In this document: piece after piece, positions 1 to 11,454 of the stretch
How the letters are laid out: every line of letters starts with the position of its first letter
Position numbering within the stretch: the stretch's first letter is position 1
From: Bradyrhizobium sp. CCGB01
Lineage (GTDB): Bacteria; Pseudomonadota; Alphaproteobacteria; Rhizobiales; Xanthobacteraceae
Assembly: GCF_024199795.1 (NCBI RefSeq)
Contig: NZ_JANADK010000001.1
Coordinates: 1,798,001-1,862,000, forward strand
Length of the DNA stretch: 64,000 nucleotides
Reading direction: 5' to 3'
Notes under the pieces: model-generated
Databases searched by the model: none
Told to the model about the DNA's origin: nothing
The model's input: only the letters and a program-made list of their open reading frames with translations
Translations under genes and position numbers: made by a program

Positions 1-886
1 CGAATTCAATCTGATTCAATTGTTGGGGAGCGCGAACAAGATCGACGTGCAGTCCGGCCACAGGCAGCTCCAGAGCGGTCGACAGATTGTCGCCGATCGC
101 CCCGAAATAAGTTGCAACCATGACCTTAATGCCAGGTACGTCGTCGGCGAGACGCTTATAGGCGCGCTGGAGCGCATTCCGCGTGGTCTCGTCAAGATCA
201 ATCACAAGGCACGGCTCATCAAGCTGAATCCACTCGGCTCCGCGTTTCGCTAGTTCCTTGAGTACCTCAACATAGACCGGCACGAGGCTATCGAGCAGCG
301 AAATCGGATCAAAAGTCAGATCGGCGCCCTTGCCAAGCTTCAGGAAGGTGACTGGTCCTACCAGAACAGGACGCGTCTGATAGCCAAGGGCTTTCGCCTC
401 CTCATATTCCTCGATCGGCTTTCGGGAGGAGAGCCTGAAGGTCTGACCTTGATGGAATTCGGGCACCATGTAGTGATAGTTCGTATCGAACCACTTGGTC
501 ATCTCCTGCGCGGCAGAGGGGCGGGCATCATCGGCGTGGCTGCAACTCGCTTCATGATCCTCGGTTTGCGAGCCGCGCGCCATAGCGAAATAAGTCTTCA
601 GCGAAACCGGACCGCCGTCCCAGCCATACGCTTCCGGAATGGCACCAACCATGACGCTCGTGTCGAGAACCTGATCGTAGAGTGAAAAGTCATTTGACGG
701 GATGACGGTGACGCCAAGCGAGTTCTGACGCGCCCAATTTGCGACACGAAGACCGGCTGCAGTTTCAAGAAGCTGCTGGTTGCTGATCTTACCGGCCCAG
801 AAGCCTTCGAGTGCCTGCTTGAGTTCGCGGCGTGGCCCGATACGTGGCATGCCGAGTGTTGCGACAGGAAGTGAGAGAATAGACAT
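1..886 (-). CDS. metE: Cobalamin-independent methionine synthase MetE, N-terminal part (cut by the window edge)
   Basis: MetE transfers the methyl group of 5-methyltetrahydropteroyl-triglutamate to homocysteine, the last step of methionine synthesis, in the cytosol and without B12. The reverse strand is open from an ATG at 886 to the window edge, giving about 295 residues; the family is usually about 760-780 long, so only the N-terminal barrel is present. Recognisable stretches are the start MSILSLPVATLGMPRIG, then GFWAGKIS, WFDTNYHYMVPE and EWIQLDEPCLV, all typical of the MetE N-terminal domain. No frameshift is visible. A cobalamin riboswitch lies 100-310 bases upstream on the same strand, so the gene should be switched off when adenosylcobalamin is plentiful. 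Identity is secure; the catalytic C-terminal half is outside the window. Confidence 0.95.
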   Translation of the reverse strand, partial: MSILSLPVATLGMPRIGPRRELKQALEGFWAGKISNQQLLETAAGLRVANWARQNSLGVTVIPSNDFSLYDQVLDTSVMVGAIPEAYGWDGGPVSLKTYFAMARGSQTEDHEASCSHADDARPSAAQEMTKWFDTNYHYMVPEFHQGQTFRLSSRKPIEEYEEAKALGYQTRPVLVGPVTFLKLGKGADLTFDPISLLDSLVPVYVEVLKELAKRGAEWIQLDEPCLVIDLDETTRNALQRAYKRLADDVPGIKVMVATYFGAIGDNLSTALELPVAGLHVDLVRAPQQLNQIEF

Positions 887-984
887 AGCTTTAACCCCAT
901 TGTTTGGGGGGCAGCCATGGCGGACGCAGGCAGGAGGGCTGCGAAGCGCCTGCTGCTTTAGCGTACCACCGGACACCCCGCCCG

Positions 985-1200
985 TGGACGATTATGTTGT
1001 CGGGGCAGGTCTCCTGGCTCGCAGGTCATCGCCTACATCCGGTCTTCCCGAAGCGTCTGCTTCAGTGACACGTGTGAATGCAGGCTCGCCGCTTACAGTT
1101 GCGGGGGCAGCGCCGGCATTACTTCGATCCCGAAAGGATCCAGAGCGCACCGGCTTCCCTCTTAGCTCCAGATCAGGCGAGACCTGAAGAACCTCGACGC
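985..1200 (-). ncRNA. Cobalamin (adenosylcobalamin) riboswitch upstream of metE
   Basis: Read on the reverse strand, this contains in order the conserved B12-aptamer blocks: GGGAAGCCGGTG (near 1148-1160), GCCGGCGCTGCCCCCGCAAC (the B12 box, near 1090-1115) and GCCAGGAGACCTGCC (1004-1018). Spacing and order match the cobalamin riboswitch family. It ends about 100 bases before the metE start. The G-rich stretch after the aptamer (about 971-990) is almost identical to that after the second riboswitch at 11.5 kb and may form the expression platform; whether it acts on transcription or translation cannot be told by eye. Confidence 0.93.
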
Positions 1201-1921
1201 CTTCGATTATCTGTAACCTAAGGATTACGTCAACCTCATGATCACCTTTTCCGCGGCATGCTGGCAGGTATGAGGTTCTTAAGTCCGTGGCAATCAATGG
1301 TGTAAACCTCTGCGCTTGCATCAGCCCGACGAGCTTGGCCGAAAAACGCTAACCTTGCGCCGTAACGTGTTTCCTAAGCCTTGTTCGCCCCGGAGCGCTG
1401 GGGGAAGGCCATATGATCGCGTCGCCGATGGTGTTGGACCTCCGACGCTGTGAGGACGGTAACACCGATCGAACAACTCTACTCTTGGGACTTCCGATCG
1501 CATGAGATTAGCACTGCGGCTCTTTAGCGCTGAGCTTCCCATCAGGATCGATCTCACGGGCCCTCTCTCATTCCTCTATCCACCCGACTGGTGTTTTTTT
1601 GCGCGTTCGGCGCTGAACGGAGCTGCAATTTCTGCATCAATTGGCCAGCGAGTAGTAAAGCCTATGCCTCAGTCAACTACCAATGTTAGCAATTGATCCA
1701 ACTGACAGATTCGGTCAATCAATAGATAAGAAACCGTCACGCAGGCCAGACCTCACCTCTTCGAGACCCCGAAGCGCGCATAAATCGGCTCCTCGGGGTC
1801 ACTCGGTTTTGACGGATTGGCGCTATGCTGTCCGCAACGTGGCGTTCGACAGGTTCTATCCCAGCTGAGTAGCTTGGTCTGGCGATCGAACCGCAGATCT
1901 CTCAATTTGGAGAGTGCCGCT
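1201..1921. other. Intergenic stretch, no gene recognised
   Basis: Between the metE riboswitch and the dioxygenase gene I see no reading frame resembling a known protein. The metE promoter should lie just right of 1200 on the reverse strand, and the dioxygenase promoter near the right end. No clear -35/-10 or -24/-12 pair was found by eye. Confidence 0.4.
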
Positions 1922-2851
1922 GTGAATGCAATGATCGTCTCGGATAGTGTCATTCCTCGCGCCGACGTCATCAAACGCGCAGCGCGCATCGGCGCAGAAA
2001 TTCGAAAGGTCAAGCTCTCGGGCGATCTGCCCGACCAAACGATCGCCGCCATCAATGAGCTGTTGCTCGAGCACAAGGTTGTCTTCTTTCGCGACCAAGG
2101 ACATCTCGACGACGCCGAACAGGAGCGCTTTGCTCTTCGTTTCGGAAGTCTGGCGGCTCATCCGATGCGCGGTGCCATTAATGGAACAGCGTCGATCATC
2201 GAGCTTGATTCGGCTCGCGCCGGTAGCCGAGCCGACCTGTGGCACACGGATGGAACGTTCGTCGATGCCTACCCCAAGATAGCGGTGCTGCGCGGCATTG
2301 TGATGCCATCTTTCGGTGGCGATACAGTCTGGTCAAATGCCGTCACGGCTTACCTCGACCTGGCACCGCCGCTGCAACGGCTTGCGGACAAGCTCTGGGC
2401 CTTCCACAGCAATGCATTCGACTACGCAATAATGCCCCGCGCCAGCGAGCTCGATAAGAAGCACTTGGACGAAGTCTTCACGAAAACGGTCTATCAGACG
2501 GAGCATCCTGTCGTGCGCGTCCACCCTGAGACCGGCGAACGCACGCTGGTGCTCGGCGCCCTAGTACAACGTTTTGTTGGCATCCCAAAATACGACGGTC
2601 AGAAGCTGTTTGATCTGTTTCAGTCCCATATCACTGTGCCCGAAAACACTGTGCGCTGGAGCTGGAAGGAAGGTGATGTAGTGGTCTGGGACAATCGCGC
2701 CACGCAACATTACGCGGTGAATGATTACGGCGACCAGCATCGCGTCGTTCGTCGCGCCACAGTCGCAGGCGAGATACCCATCAGCATCGATGGTCAGAGC
2801 AGCGTAACCCGCATAACAGCGACCAAGAAGCCTGTGGCAAAGGTCGCTTAG
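1922..2851 (+). CDS. TauD/TfdA-family Fe(II)/2-oxoglutarate dioxygenase
   Basis: Cytosolic non-haem iron enzyme of the TauD/TfdA family (taurine, alkylsulfate or aryloxyalkanoate oxidation, or hydroxylation in secondary metabolism). About 309 residues, normal for the family. The iron-binding HxD motif is H108-x-D110 in LWHTDGTF and the distal His is H263 in NRATQHYA; Arg residues in HRVVRR (about 274-278) are placed to bind 2-oxoglutarate. The reading frame is intact. The GTG at 1922 has a purine-rich TTGGAGAG 8 bases upstream; the ATG at 1931 (MIVSDS) is an alternative start, and a longer frame from TTG 1817 has no supporting signal. It stands alone between dead genes, so its context does not reveal a substrate. 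Family assignment is firm, substrate unknown. Confidence 0.88.
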   Translation: MNAMIVSDSVIPRADVIKRAARIGAEIRKVKLSGDLPDQTIAAINELLLEHKVVFFRDQGHLDDAEQERFALRFGSLAAHPMRGAINGTASIIELDSARAGSRADLWHTDGTFVDAYPKIAVLRGIVMPSFGGDTVWSNAVTAYLDLAPPLQRLADKLWAFHSNAFDYAIMPRASELDKKHLDEVFTKTVYQTEHPVVRVHPETGERTLVLGALVQRFVGIPKYDGQKLFDLFQSHITVPENTVRWSWKEGDVVVWDNRATQHYAVNDYGDQHRVVRRATVAGEIPISIDGQSSVTRITATKKPVAKVA

Positions 2852-3768
2852 CGGGTCTACAGGATGGATTGCCCGCAAAACAGGCAGGGCAGTCTCTGCT
2901 TAGTCCGCCTATCGCTGCATCATGCCAACGGTCATTGACCGCCGTGGTGCTAGCTCTCAGATTAGAAGACGCATCGATTCCTGAAAGGCCCCATTGGCTT
3001 GACCAGCTGTGGGATTGTAAGAAACGAACTGCAAGCGGCGGAACTTGGGTTGCGTTGCGGCTGCACAGAGCGCGATTCCTTCGAAAAAGAGGTATCGTGC
3101 AAGTTTATTGGGCCTAATGACTTCCTTACATCGGGCTCTCGATCGGCTTGCTTGCTCGCGTGCGCTGGCCTCGACTCTTGTCGAGCCTCTGCCGGACCTG
3201 CTGAATAGCAGTCAGTATGTATTTTGTTCATCTCGGACAAGTTCTAACACCGCCCATTGGATCGCAATATTCAGCAGATCGCCACACGATGCCTTCATCC
3301 ATCTGCACGAACTACTATACTCAGCAAGGCCGATTTGCGGTATCGAAAGTGTTTCCACCGGAACGCGTCCGTGGCTTTGAGAAGCAAGTTATGAGCGGGG
3401 AAGCTCACTTCTTCCAGCAGACGTACCGCTCCAAGTCTTCATGAGCGGCGATGTCGAGAGCACGCTTTGCGCGCCTCTGTGTCTGTAAGCTCACCCCCCG
3501 ACGTAGTCCTTGAACAAGTTGTAGGCGCAAGATGCCGCGCAGAAGCGGCCGCTCTTTGATTATGCGCCCGTTGGTGTTTGACGACACGAATCGGAACGCA
3601 ACGCACTGCGCTGGGTCACCTACCAACCTTGGTGATTGATGGAGATGGGGGACGCATGGCACTCGTGGGGCAACGAAATCGGCGCCTTTCACGCTAAGGG
3701 AGTCGGGATGCAAGCGAGATCTGGTCGCGTTACGGGCCTGATGGATCTGCTATCTCGTCATCTCAGCA
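2852..3768. other. Intergenic or decayed DNA, nothing recognised
   Basis: About 0.9 kb with only short overlapping frames on both strands, none with a recognisable motif or a good ribosome binding site. Probably decayed sequence. Confidence 0.4.
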
Positions 3769-5370
3769 ATGAGATCTGCTCCAGCTGCTTTCTCTCCCGC
3801 CTCATTGAAGCTGCTAATGAATCATCTTGCGCGATCGTCGAGCGCTGCTCAGGCTTCAAAGGTGTTGAGGCTCCGGCCCCGTCGATTGCTTTGCCTTGCG
3901 GCTAGCGCGCTGGACACGAGGGTTCGTGCAGTCAACACGCAGAGATGGTTTGTTGTGGCACTATCTCTCGCGGCGAGCCCCGTCGGAGGCGCGGCGCCGG
4001 CAAAAGCTACCAACGTGCCTGGCCCCAAAAGCGGCACTTCAAGTGAAGTTACTCAAGAAAGAACTCAAAATAAGAATCGTCCGGTTGTCAGATCCCGAGG
4101 CGTCTGGTCCCAAGCAGTAGCGTATCCCACCGATGGCTCGGCGCCCGTAGAGACTATGAATTCACTTGCACCAAAATCTGACAGAGCGGATGCAATTGCT
4201 TGGAGGAAAACTCAAAGGAATGACCCGTTCGCAAAGTTCGAGCACCTCCGCGAAAGAGGTATGTGGCTCAATATTCCAGGTCCGGCCGATACGATAGATC
4301 AGGATCAGGGTGGCGTTAGATCTGCGCTGGCGGATGTCGGGATCGGCTATGTTGGCGGGACGGTAAACACATTCGTAGTCAATCAATTGCCAAGTGCAGC
4401 AAGGAGCACGATCCACGAGCAGCTATATGCTGGTCAGAACCCGACATTTAACACGCTTAACTTCATGATCGGGACGTACGATCTCAGTCGCTTTGGGATT
4501 CCAGATGGTCAGATTATTTTGGGAGCCCAGCAGCAATATTGGACATGGAAGCCGGGGGGCCAGATAGAGTTGGGATCAATACGATCGCCTACTATCAGAC
4601 GTTCTTGGACGGGAAACTCGAACTCAAAATGGGCTACCTCAGAAACATAAATGAGTTCGCAGGTACCGTGGTTGGAGGGAATGCAGCAGTTAATGTTTTT
4701 GGAGCTTCATCGAATATCCTGTACCAGGCAGGCATGAGCAACAATGCCGCGCCGACGCCCGGTCTCAATCTGAAGTACAATTTCGATGATCGATTCTATA
4801 TGCGGATGTCAATACAGCGTTCTCTCAGTCCAGACGGTCAATTTGCGCACATTACCGAAAATCCGGACGGGTTAGACTGGACTACGACCAACGCGGGCGT
4901 TCTTTTACTCGATTGCAGTATCCGTCGCAGCCGAGAGCTAGCGCGAACAGCATCTACTACGTGGCAGCGGACAGGCAACTCTGGCAGTCTGATGCCCAAG
5001 GCTCGGCAGTTCGTGGCGTCTATGCAGGATTTTCTGCGATGTACGCGCCGCCCGAGCTAAACAGAGTGAGTCAGTATTACGAGCTCCGTCTGTACGCCAA
5101 GGGGCTGTTTGACGGCCGCCCACGTGATCAGATTGCTATTGTTGCCACCAATACCGCGTGGAGCGATGCTGCAGTAAATGCCGCCGTGGCCAAGGGCCAC
5201 CTTGTGCATCGCGACAGCACAGCGATTTCGGGCACATACACGGCGCATCTGGCGCCGGGATATACTCAAGCTTAGGACTGACATACATCAATAACCCGAC
5301 AAGCATCACCTACACGGTCAAAACGGGACATGCTTTGAACTTGTTGGTGTCCACGTCGATATTTTTCTGA
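3769..5370 (+). pseudogene. OprB-like carbohydrate-selective porin, frameshifted
   Basis: Consecutive forward frames read as one outer-membrane beta-barrel protein broken by at least three frameshifts. The first piece (to about 4560) carries WLNIPGPADTI and QLYAGQNPTFNTLNFMIGTY; the second (about 4560-4905) carries GKLELKMGYLRNINEFAG and LNLKYNFDDRFYMRMSIQRS; the third (to about 5255) carries GFSAMYAPPELNRVSQYYE and GLFDGRPRDQIAIVATNTAW; the last ends with LNLLVSTSIFF and a stop at 5368-5370, a typical barrel terminus ending in Phe. Such porins let sugars cross the outer membrane. An N-terminal hydrophobic stretch (WFVVALSLAASPVGGAA) fits an export signal. Order of pieces and motif style support OprB-type; it cannot make a full protein as it stands. 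Confidence 0.7.
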
Positions 5371-5864
5371 GAAGAGGGTTTGGCGAATGCGGGTCTTGGA
5401 ACGCTCTCGGCGTCTAGCATACTAGCTGGTCAGGAGACCATCGCGGCCAGCACCGCGTGAAGCCACCGCAAAGAGGGCCGCTTTGTCGGGAAAGGATCGT
5501 AAAGTTCAGTATCGATCGTGGCGGTTGCTCCGCAAATGCGATCTTTTGGTCCCATGCAGTTTAGCATCAGTCGTGGTGTGGATTAGACGGCATGCGCCAT
5601 TTTCCGGAAACTATTTTGTCTCGTCTGATCAATGTGTCGGCAAAGCTCACGGCCCCCTTCACCAGGAAACGGCCCGCACCGCTAAACTGCGGGTGTCAAA
5701 GCGGTGCTCATCAGGGCAGCTCTACGAGTTGACCTCGCAGCTTGCGGTCGTGCTCAAACTGGGGCTGAAGTTGCTAGATATAGCTTCCCGCTACAATCTT
5801 CGGATGCGGCGATGCTTCGTCGGGAATCGATGGCTAGCCATAAAAATACGGAAAAGGTGGTGTC
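5371..5864. other. Intergenic, nothing recognised
   Basis: Lies between the dead porin and the dead aspA. No coding region, repeat or promoter could be supported. Confidence 0.4.
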
Positions 5865-6760
5865 ATGGGCCCAATGCGAACCGAAGAAGACGTTCTTGGT
5901 GAGAGGAAGCTGCCTGCGGACGCGCTCTATGGCATCAATACTCTTCGAGCTTTGGAGAACTTTCCGCTGACCGGCCGCACCATCGCGACGCTGCCTGAGT
6001 TTGTCCCAGCACTGGCGATGATAAAAGAAGCGGCAGCGCTTGCCAACAAAGAGATCGGCGCGCTTTCGGGAAGCCCTCATTGAGGCTGTCCAAGAGATTC
6101 GCGTTGGAAAGCAGGATGCCCACCTGATTGTCGACGTGCTCGAAGGGGCGGGTGGCACATCGTCCAATATGAATCTCAATGAGGTGATCGCAAATCTAGC
6201 CGCGCGGCTGACCGGAAAGCCGGTTGGCGAGTACGCCTTCGTCCATCCGAATGATGACGTCAATCTCGGTCAATCGGCCAATGACACGGCCATGAGCTTG
6301 CGGTCTTTCGGATGTCGGAGGGACTTCGCTCGCCGTGATGCAACTGGCCGCCGCGTTCTCGGACAAGAAAAAGGAGCATTCGCAAACCCTTCGGCTTGGC
6401 CGGACATGTTTGCAGGATGCCGCTCCAATGCTATTCGGTCAGGGCATATGAGGCTGTCGTAGAACGCCATGCCAAGTATGTGAAGGAGTTGCGGCGGCAA
6501 CTCCCGATCGTTCCACTCGGCGAAACCGCAGTTGGTACCGGCTTGAATTCGAGGCCGGGCTACAAATCGGCCGTTCTCCGCCATTTATCAGCGCTGGCCG
6601 GCCACGAGATCAAACCAGCGGCTGATCCATTCGACGGAATGCAGAACTTGGACGCGTGCGCCAGGTTGTCGGCTGAAATCCGGAATTGCAAATTCCCTGG
6701 AAGATCGCTAACGACCTCGAACTGGCGGGGTCTCAGTAAGCAGCGCAGAAGCAACGGTAA
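5865..6760 (+). pseudogene. aspA: Aspartate ammonia-lyase, frameshifted and truncated
   Basis: Aspartase deaminates L-aspartate to fumarate. The start is clear: ATG at 5865 followed by RTEEDVLGERKLPADALYG and NTLRALENFPLTG. A frameshift near 6066-6075 moves the reading to VLEGAGGTSSNMNLNEVIAN and VHPNDDVNLGQSANDT, which hold the fumarase/aspartase-type substrate motifs. Further shifts follow: RTCLQDAAPMLFGQG near 6405-6450, then GETAVGTGLNSRPGYKSAV near 6520-6565 in another frame. Beyond about 6760 similarity is lost, so the C-terminal third, including the GSSxMPxKxNP signature, is absent. The gene is dead. Confidence 0.82.
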
Positions 6761-7286
6761 GCGCCGCATCAATAAGCTGCGCAATGTCCAAAGCGTGTCA
6801 GCCACCTCCAGCGCCTTCTGGTGGCGCAGGGCTTTGTTGCTCGGGATCGCCGATACTACGTGACGGCTTTACAGTTTACTACGGCAGCGGGGAGTACCGG
6901 TCCTGCGTTTCCTTGACAAATGCGTTACGCTGTAGGTCTTTAAGAGGCGTCCAAACCGAAAGCGTCGCGTGTTTTGCTACGCGGTAGGGATGGAAGGACA
7001 TTTCAGGTGGCCGACAACACGGCTGCGGAAGTCCATCGTGCTTTCCGCATTCCGGTTGCCGGCGCCCCAGCCAATCATTGCCTTCTGCGCCCCAGCTATG
7101 CCGATGAAAAAGCAGCGATCGCCCTCGGCATTGATTCCGTGACGCCAGATCTGTCAAAAGAACAAATCGTGAGGTCTGACGGGAGGGATCTGATCGAGGA
7201 AGATCTTCCGCAACGTTCCACTCTCGCAGCGGCGAGCGCCGAACGACCTCGCAAAGCGTAGCGATGCTTTCGGGGCGCTGCTCTTG
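6761..7286. other. Decayed tail of aspA and unassigned DNA
   Basis: No further aspA signature was found. A frame over 6974-7261 (starting near MLRGRDGRTFQVADN) is open but resembles nothing I recognise. The nrdB terminator would be expected just left of 7287 on the reverse strand; no clear hairpin with a T-tract was seen. Confidence 0.35.
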
Positions 7287-8447
7287 TCATTCCCAAGTCA
7301 AGGCACCTCCGTTCTGGTATTCGATGACGCGGGTCTCGAAGAAGTTCTTCTCCTTCTTCAAATCCATCGTCTCCGACATCCACGGGAACGGGTTCTCGAC
7401 CTCGGCGAATACAGGCGAAAGTCCGATCTGCGCACAGCGACGGTTAGCGATGAAGTGCATGTACTGTTCGCACAGTGCCGCATTGAGCCCGAGGAAGCCC
7501 CTCGGCATCGTGTCGCGTCCATAGGCGGCCTCCAGCTCCGCCGCCTCGCGGATCATGCCGCGTACCTCGTCCTGGAACGCTGGCGTCCACAGGTGCGGAT
7601 TCTCGATCTTGATCTGGTTGATCACGTCGATCCCAAAGTTGAGATGGATGCTCTCGTCACGGAGGATGTACTGATACTGCTCGGCGATGCCGACCATCTT
7701 GTTGCGGCGGCCGAGCGAGAGGATCTGCGCAAAGCCGGTGTAGAACCACATCCCCTCGAACACGACGTAGAAGGCGACGAGATCGCGCAGAAAGGCGCGG
7801 TCATTGTCCGGCGTGCGCGTCTGAAACGAAGCATCATCGAGATGCTGCGTGTGCTTGAGCGCCCAGGCCGCCTTGTCGGTGATCGAAGGTACCTCGCGGT
7901 ACATGTTGAACAGCTCGCCCTCATCGAGGCCGAGGCTTTCGACGATGTATTGGAAGGTATGGGTATGCACCGCCTCCTCGAAGGCCTGCCGCAGCAAGTA
8001 CTGGCGGCATTCCGGGTTGGTGAGGTGCCGATAGATCGCCAGCACGATGTTGTTGGCGACGAGGGATTCGGAGGCCGCGAAGAAGCCGAGATTGCGCTTG
8101 ATCGCGCGCCGCTCGTCTTCCGTCAGCCCGTCCCGCGACTTCCACAGGGCGATGTCGGCCTGCATCGAGACTTCGGTCGGCATCCAGTGATTGTTGCAGC
8201 CGGAGAGATATTTCTCCCAGGCCCATTTGTATTTCAGCGGCAGCAGCTGGTTGACGTCGGCGCGGCAGTTGATCATCCGCTTCTCGTCGACCGAGACCCG
8301 GCCGCCGCCGCGATCTATCGCACCCAAGCCGGTGGGGTCGACCGGCTCGAGCCTGAGCTGGGTCTGCGGACGGAGCGCGGTGGCGAGGCTTGAGGCAGCC
8401 GGAGTCGCCGCCGTGGTTTCGGTGTCGGACCAATCGAGCATCGTCAT
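7287..8447 (-). CDS. nrdB: Class I ribonucleotide reductase, small (radical-generating) subunit NrdB
   Basis: The beta subunit holds the metal centre whose radical is passed to the large subunit for reduction of ribonucleotides to deoxyribonucleotides. 386 residues. Carboxylate and histidine ligand motifs of the ferritin-like fold are visible: [33 protein letters not shown] and [20 protein letters not shown]. The ATG at 8447 lies 4 bases after the nrdA stop, with GAGGAG of the nrdA end serving as ribosome binding site, so the two are translationally linked. Transcription comes from upstream of nrdA and is governed by the cobalamin riboswitch there. Intact and convincing. Confidence 0.96.
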   Translation of the reverse strand: MTMLDWSDTETTAATPAASSLATALRPQTQLRLEPVDPTGLGAIDRGGGRVSVDEKRMINCRADVNQLLPLKYKWAWEKYLSGCNNHWMPTEVSMQADIALWKSRDGLTEDERRAIKRNLGFFAASESLVANNIVLAIYRHLTNPECRQYLLRQAFEEAVHTHTFQYIVESLGLDEGELFNMYREVPSITDKAAWALKHTQHLDDASFQTRTPDNDRAFLRDLVAFYVVFEGMWFYTGFAQILSLGRRNKMVGIAEQYQYILRDESIHLNFGIDVINQIKIENPHLWTPAFQDEVRGMIREAAELEAAYGRDTMPRGFLGLNAALCEQYMHFIANRRCAQIGLSPVFAEVENPFPWMSETMDLKKEKNFFETRVIEYQNGGALTWE

Positions 8448-8451
8448 CTCC

Positions 8452-11355
8452 TCACTGGCACGCTTCGCATTCGGGATCGTCGATCCGGCAGGCCTTGATG
8501 CCTTCGAGATCGGGAGCTGCCGCCGCCGGGATCATGATCGGGGCGTGCGAGAGAGCTTCAGATGCAGACACCGCGTTGAGCTTGCCGTCGGTTCCCTTGA
8601 GCGTCGACTTCTCGACATGCGTGGCGCTGCGCGAGCGCAGGTAATAGGTGGTCTTCAAGCCGTGCCGCCAAGCCAGCCGATAGAGCGCATCGAGCTTCTT
8701 GCCGGAGGGATTGGCGATGTAGAGATTGAGCGACTGCGACTGGTCGATCCACTTCTGCCGGCGCGCGGCGGCCTCGATCAACCAGGCGCTGTCGATCTCG
8801 AAGGCGGTGGCGTAGAGCGCTTTCAGATCGTCAGGGACGCGGTCGATCTGGCCGACGCTGCCGTCGAAATATTTGAGGTCGGAGACCATCACCTCGTCCC
8901 ATAATCCCCTCGCCTTGAGATCACGAACGAGGAACTCGTTCACGACGGTGAAGTCGCCGGACATGTTCGATTTGACGAACAGGTTCTGGTAGTTCGGTTC
9001 GATCGACTGCGAAACGCCGCAGATGTTGGAGATCGTCGCGGTCGGCGCGATCGCCATCACGTTCGAGTTGCGCATGCCGCTGGCGGTGACCTTCTTGCGC
9101 AGGCGATCCCAATCCCGCGTCGAGGAGCGGTCCGCACCGAACCCACCGCGGGACTCGGCGACGAACTGCATGGAGTCGAGCGGCAAAATCGCCTTCGACC
9201 ATAGCGAACCCTCGAAGCTCGCATAGCGGCCGCGCTCGGCGGCGAGATCGGAGGACGCCTCGATCGCGTAGAACGAGATCGCTTCCATGCTGACGTCGGC
9301 AAAGGTCACCGCCGCCTCGGACGCGATCGGGATACGCTGGACTTGAAGCGCCTCCTGAAAACCCATCAGGCCGAGGCCGACCGGCCGGTGGCGCATGTTC
9401 GAACGACGCGCCTCCGGGATCGTGTAAAAACTGATGTCGATGACGTTGTCGAGCATCCGCACGGCGGTCGTGACCGTCCGCTTCAACTTGGCCTGGTCGA
9501 TACCGTCAAGGCCGACATGGGCGAGCATGTTGACGGAGCCGAGATTGCAGACTGCGACCTCGTCGGCCGAGGTGTTGAGCGTGATCTCGGTGCAGAGATT
9601 CGAGGAATGGATCACGCCCATGTGCCGCTGCGGCGAACGCAGATTGCAGGGGTCCTTGAAGGTGATCCAGGGATGGCCGGTCTCGAACAGCATGGTCAGC
9701 ATGCGGCGCCAGAGGTCGGTCGCGCGCACCGTCTTGAACACGCGTAGGCCGCCGGCCTTCGCCTTGGCTTCATAGCCCTCATACGCGGTCTTGAACGCAG
9801 TGCCATAGAGATCGTGCAGGTCGGGCGTCTCGTCCGGCGAGAACAATGTCCACTCACCGTCGGCATCGACGCGCTGCATGAACAGATCAGGCACCCAATT
9901 GGCGGTGTTCATGTCGTGGGTGCGGCGGCGATCGTCGCCGGTGTTCTTGCGCAGATCGAGGAACTCCTCGATGTCGACGTGCCAGGTCTCGAGATAGGCG
10001 CAGACCGCGCCCTTGCGCTTGCCGCCCTGGTTGACGGCGATCGCGGTGTCGTTGGCGACCTTCAGGAACGGGATGATGCCCTGGCTCTCGCCATTGGTGC
10101 CCTTGATGTGGGCGCCGAGACCGCGGACCGGCGTCCAGTCGTTGCCGAGCCCGCCGGAGTATCTTGCCAGCAGCGCGTTGTCCTTGATGGATTTGAAGAT
10201 GCCGTCGAGGTCATCGGAGACGGTGGTGAGGAAGCAGGATGATAATTGCGGGCGCAGCGTGCCCGAATTGAACAGCGTCGGCGTCGAAGCCATGAAGTCG
10301 AACGACGACAGCAGATCGTAGAACTCGATCGCCCTGGCTTCGCGGTCGATCTCGCGGACCGCAAGACTCATAGCGACGCGCATGAAGAACGCCTGCGGCA
10401 ACTCGATGCGCTTGCCGCGCTCATGCAGGAAGTAGCGGTCGTAAAGGGTCTGGAGACCGAGGAACTGGAAGTTCAGGTCGCGCTCCGGCTTCAGCGCCGT
10501 GGCGATCCGGCCGAGGTCGAAACGGGAGAGCTCGGGATCGAGCAGTTCGGCAGCAATGCCGGCTTTCACATAGGCCGGGAAGTATTCGGCATAGCGGGTC
10601 GCCATGTCGGCCTGCGAGGCGGACGAGGGAATGCCGTGGACATGCGAGAGCACTTCGCCGCGGAGCTTGTCGAGCAGCAGACGCGCGCTGACATAAGCAT
10701 AGTTCGGCTCCTGCTCGACCAGCGTGCGCGCGGCCATGATCGAGGCCAGCGCTAGCTCGTCCTGGCTGATGCCGTCGTAGAGATTGCGGGTGGTCTCGGC
10801 CAGCACCGGGGCGGCGGAGACGCCGTCGAGCCCCGCGCAGGCTTCGCCGATGATCAGCGCGAGACGCCTGGTATCGAGGCCGATGCGCGAGCCGTCAGCA
10901 AGCGTGACGTGTAGCTCCGGAACGGCAACGGGCGCTGGCTGCGCAGCCGCCTCTTCTGCGCGCTGGCGCGATCGCTCTTCGCGGTACAGCACATAGGCGC
11001 GCGCGACCTTGTGGTGCTCGCTGCGCATCAGGGCGAGCTCGACCTGGTCCTGCACATCCTCGATATGGAAGGTGCGTCCTTCGCCTGCGCGCCGCATCAG
11101 CGCTGCGACGATCTCGGCCGTCAGCTGCTCGACGCTCTCATGGACACGGCGCGAGGCGACCGCGCTGGTGCCTTCGACCGCAAGGAAGGCCTTGGTCATG
11201 GCAACAGCTATCTTGGCGGAATCGAATGGCGAGACCTTTCCATTGCGGCGGATGATCTGCATGGCCGGCTCGCTGAAAGCAGCCGCAAGTGACTGTGGAC
11301 GCAACTGGATGATGGGTGCGGAAGCGCCTTCCGCGTCGTGCAGGTTCAGTGACAT
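8452..11355 (-). CDS. nrdA: Class I ribonucleotide reductase, large (catalytic) subunit NrdA
   Basis: Catalytic subunit, about 967 residues from the ATG at 11355 ([10 protein letters not shown]). The frame stays open upstream to 11463, but that part overlaps the riboswitch expression platform, so 11355 is preferred. Order of parts: an N-terminal ATP-cone (about residues 35-125, with [18 protein letters not shown]), then the barrel with the first redox Cys in [17 protein letters not shown], the radical Cys/Glu pair in [11 protein letters not shown], the second redox Cys in [11 protein letters not shown], and a C-terminal CEAC thioredoxin-accepting pair at the end (PECEACQ). All key residues are present, so it should be active with NrdB. 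It is unusual in sitting behind a B12 riboswitch, which fits a B12-independent stand-in for a class II enzyme elsewhere in the genome. Confidence 0.96.
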   Translation of the reverse strand: MSLNLHDAEGASAPIIQLRPQSLAAAFSEPAMQIIRRNGKVSPFDSAKIAVAMTKAFLAVEGTSAVASRRVHESVEQLTAEIVAALMRRAGEGRTFHIEDVQDQVELALMRSEHHKVARAYVLYREERSRQRAEEAAAQPAPVAVPELHVTLADGSRIGLDTRRLALIIGEACAGLDGVSAAPVLAETTRNLYDGISQDELALASIMAARTLVEQEPNYAYVSARLLLDKLRGEVLSHVHGIPSSASQADMATRYAEYFPAYVKAGIAAELLDPELSRFDLGRIATALKPERDLNFQFLGLQTLYDRYFLHERGKRIELPQAFFMRVAMSLAVREIDREARAIEFYDLLSSFDFMASTPTLFNSGTLRPQLSSCFLTTVSDDLDGIFKSIKDNALLARYSGGLGNDWTPVRGLGAHIKGTNGESQGIIPFLKVANDTAIAVNQGGKRKGAVCAYLETWHVDIEEFLDLRKNTGDDRRRTHDMNTANWVPDLFMQRVDADGEWTLFSPDETPDLHDLYGTAFKTAYEGYEAKAKAGGLRVFKTVRATDLWRRMLTMLFETGHPWITFKDPCNLRSPQRHMGVIHSSNLCTEITLNTSADEVAVCNLGSVNMLAHVGLDGIDQAKLKRTVTTAVRMLDNVIDISFYTIPEARRSNMRHRPVGLGLMGFQEALQVQRIPIASEAAVTFADVSMEAISFYAIEASSDLAAERGRYASFEGSLWSKAILPLDSMQFVAESRGGFGADRSSTRDWDRLRKKVTASGMRNSNVMAIAPTATISNICGVSQSIEPNYQNLFVKSNMSGDFTVVNEFLVRDLKARGLWDEVMVSDLKYFDGSVGQIDRVPDDLKALYATAFEIDSAWLIEAAARRQKWIDQSQSLNLYIANPSGKKLDALYRLAWRHGLKTTYYLRSRSATHVEKSTLKGTDGKLNAVSASEALSHAPIMIPAAAAPDLEGIKACRIDDPECEACQ

Positions 11356-11454
11356 CAATAGGCCCCGTGATGCGCGTTGTGTTTGAACGGGGCGTTGAGG
11401 AAGGACGCTGCAGATCGCCGGCGGAATGATGCCGACGGCGCATGCAAGCGACCG

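Noticed and set aside
7284..8393. 369-codon forward frame opposite nrdB
   Set aside because: Antisense shadow of a strongly conserved gene; no motif of its own.
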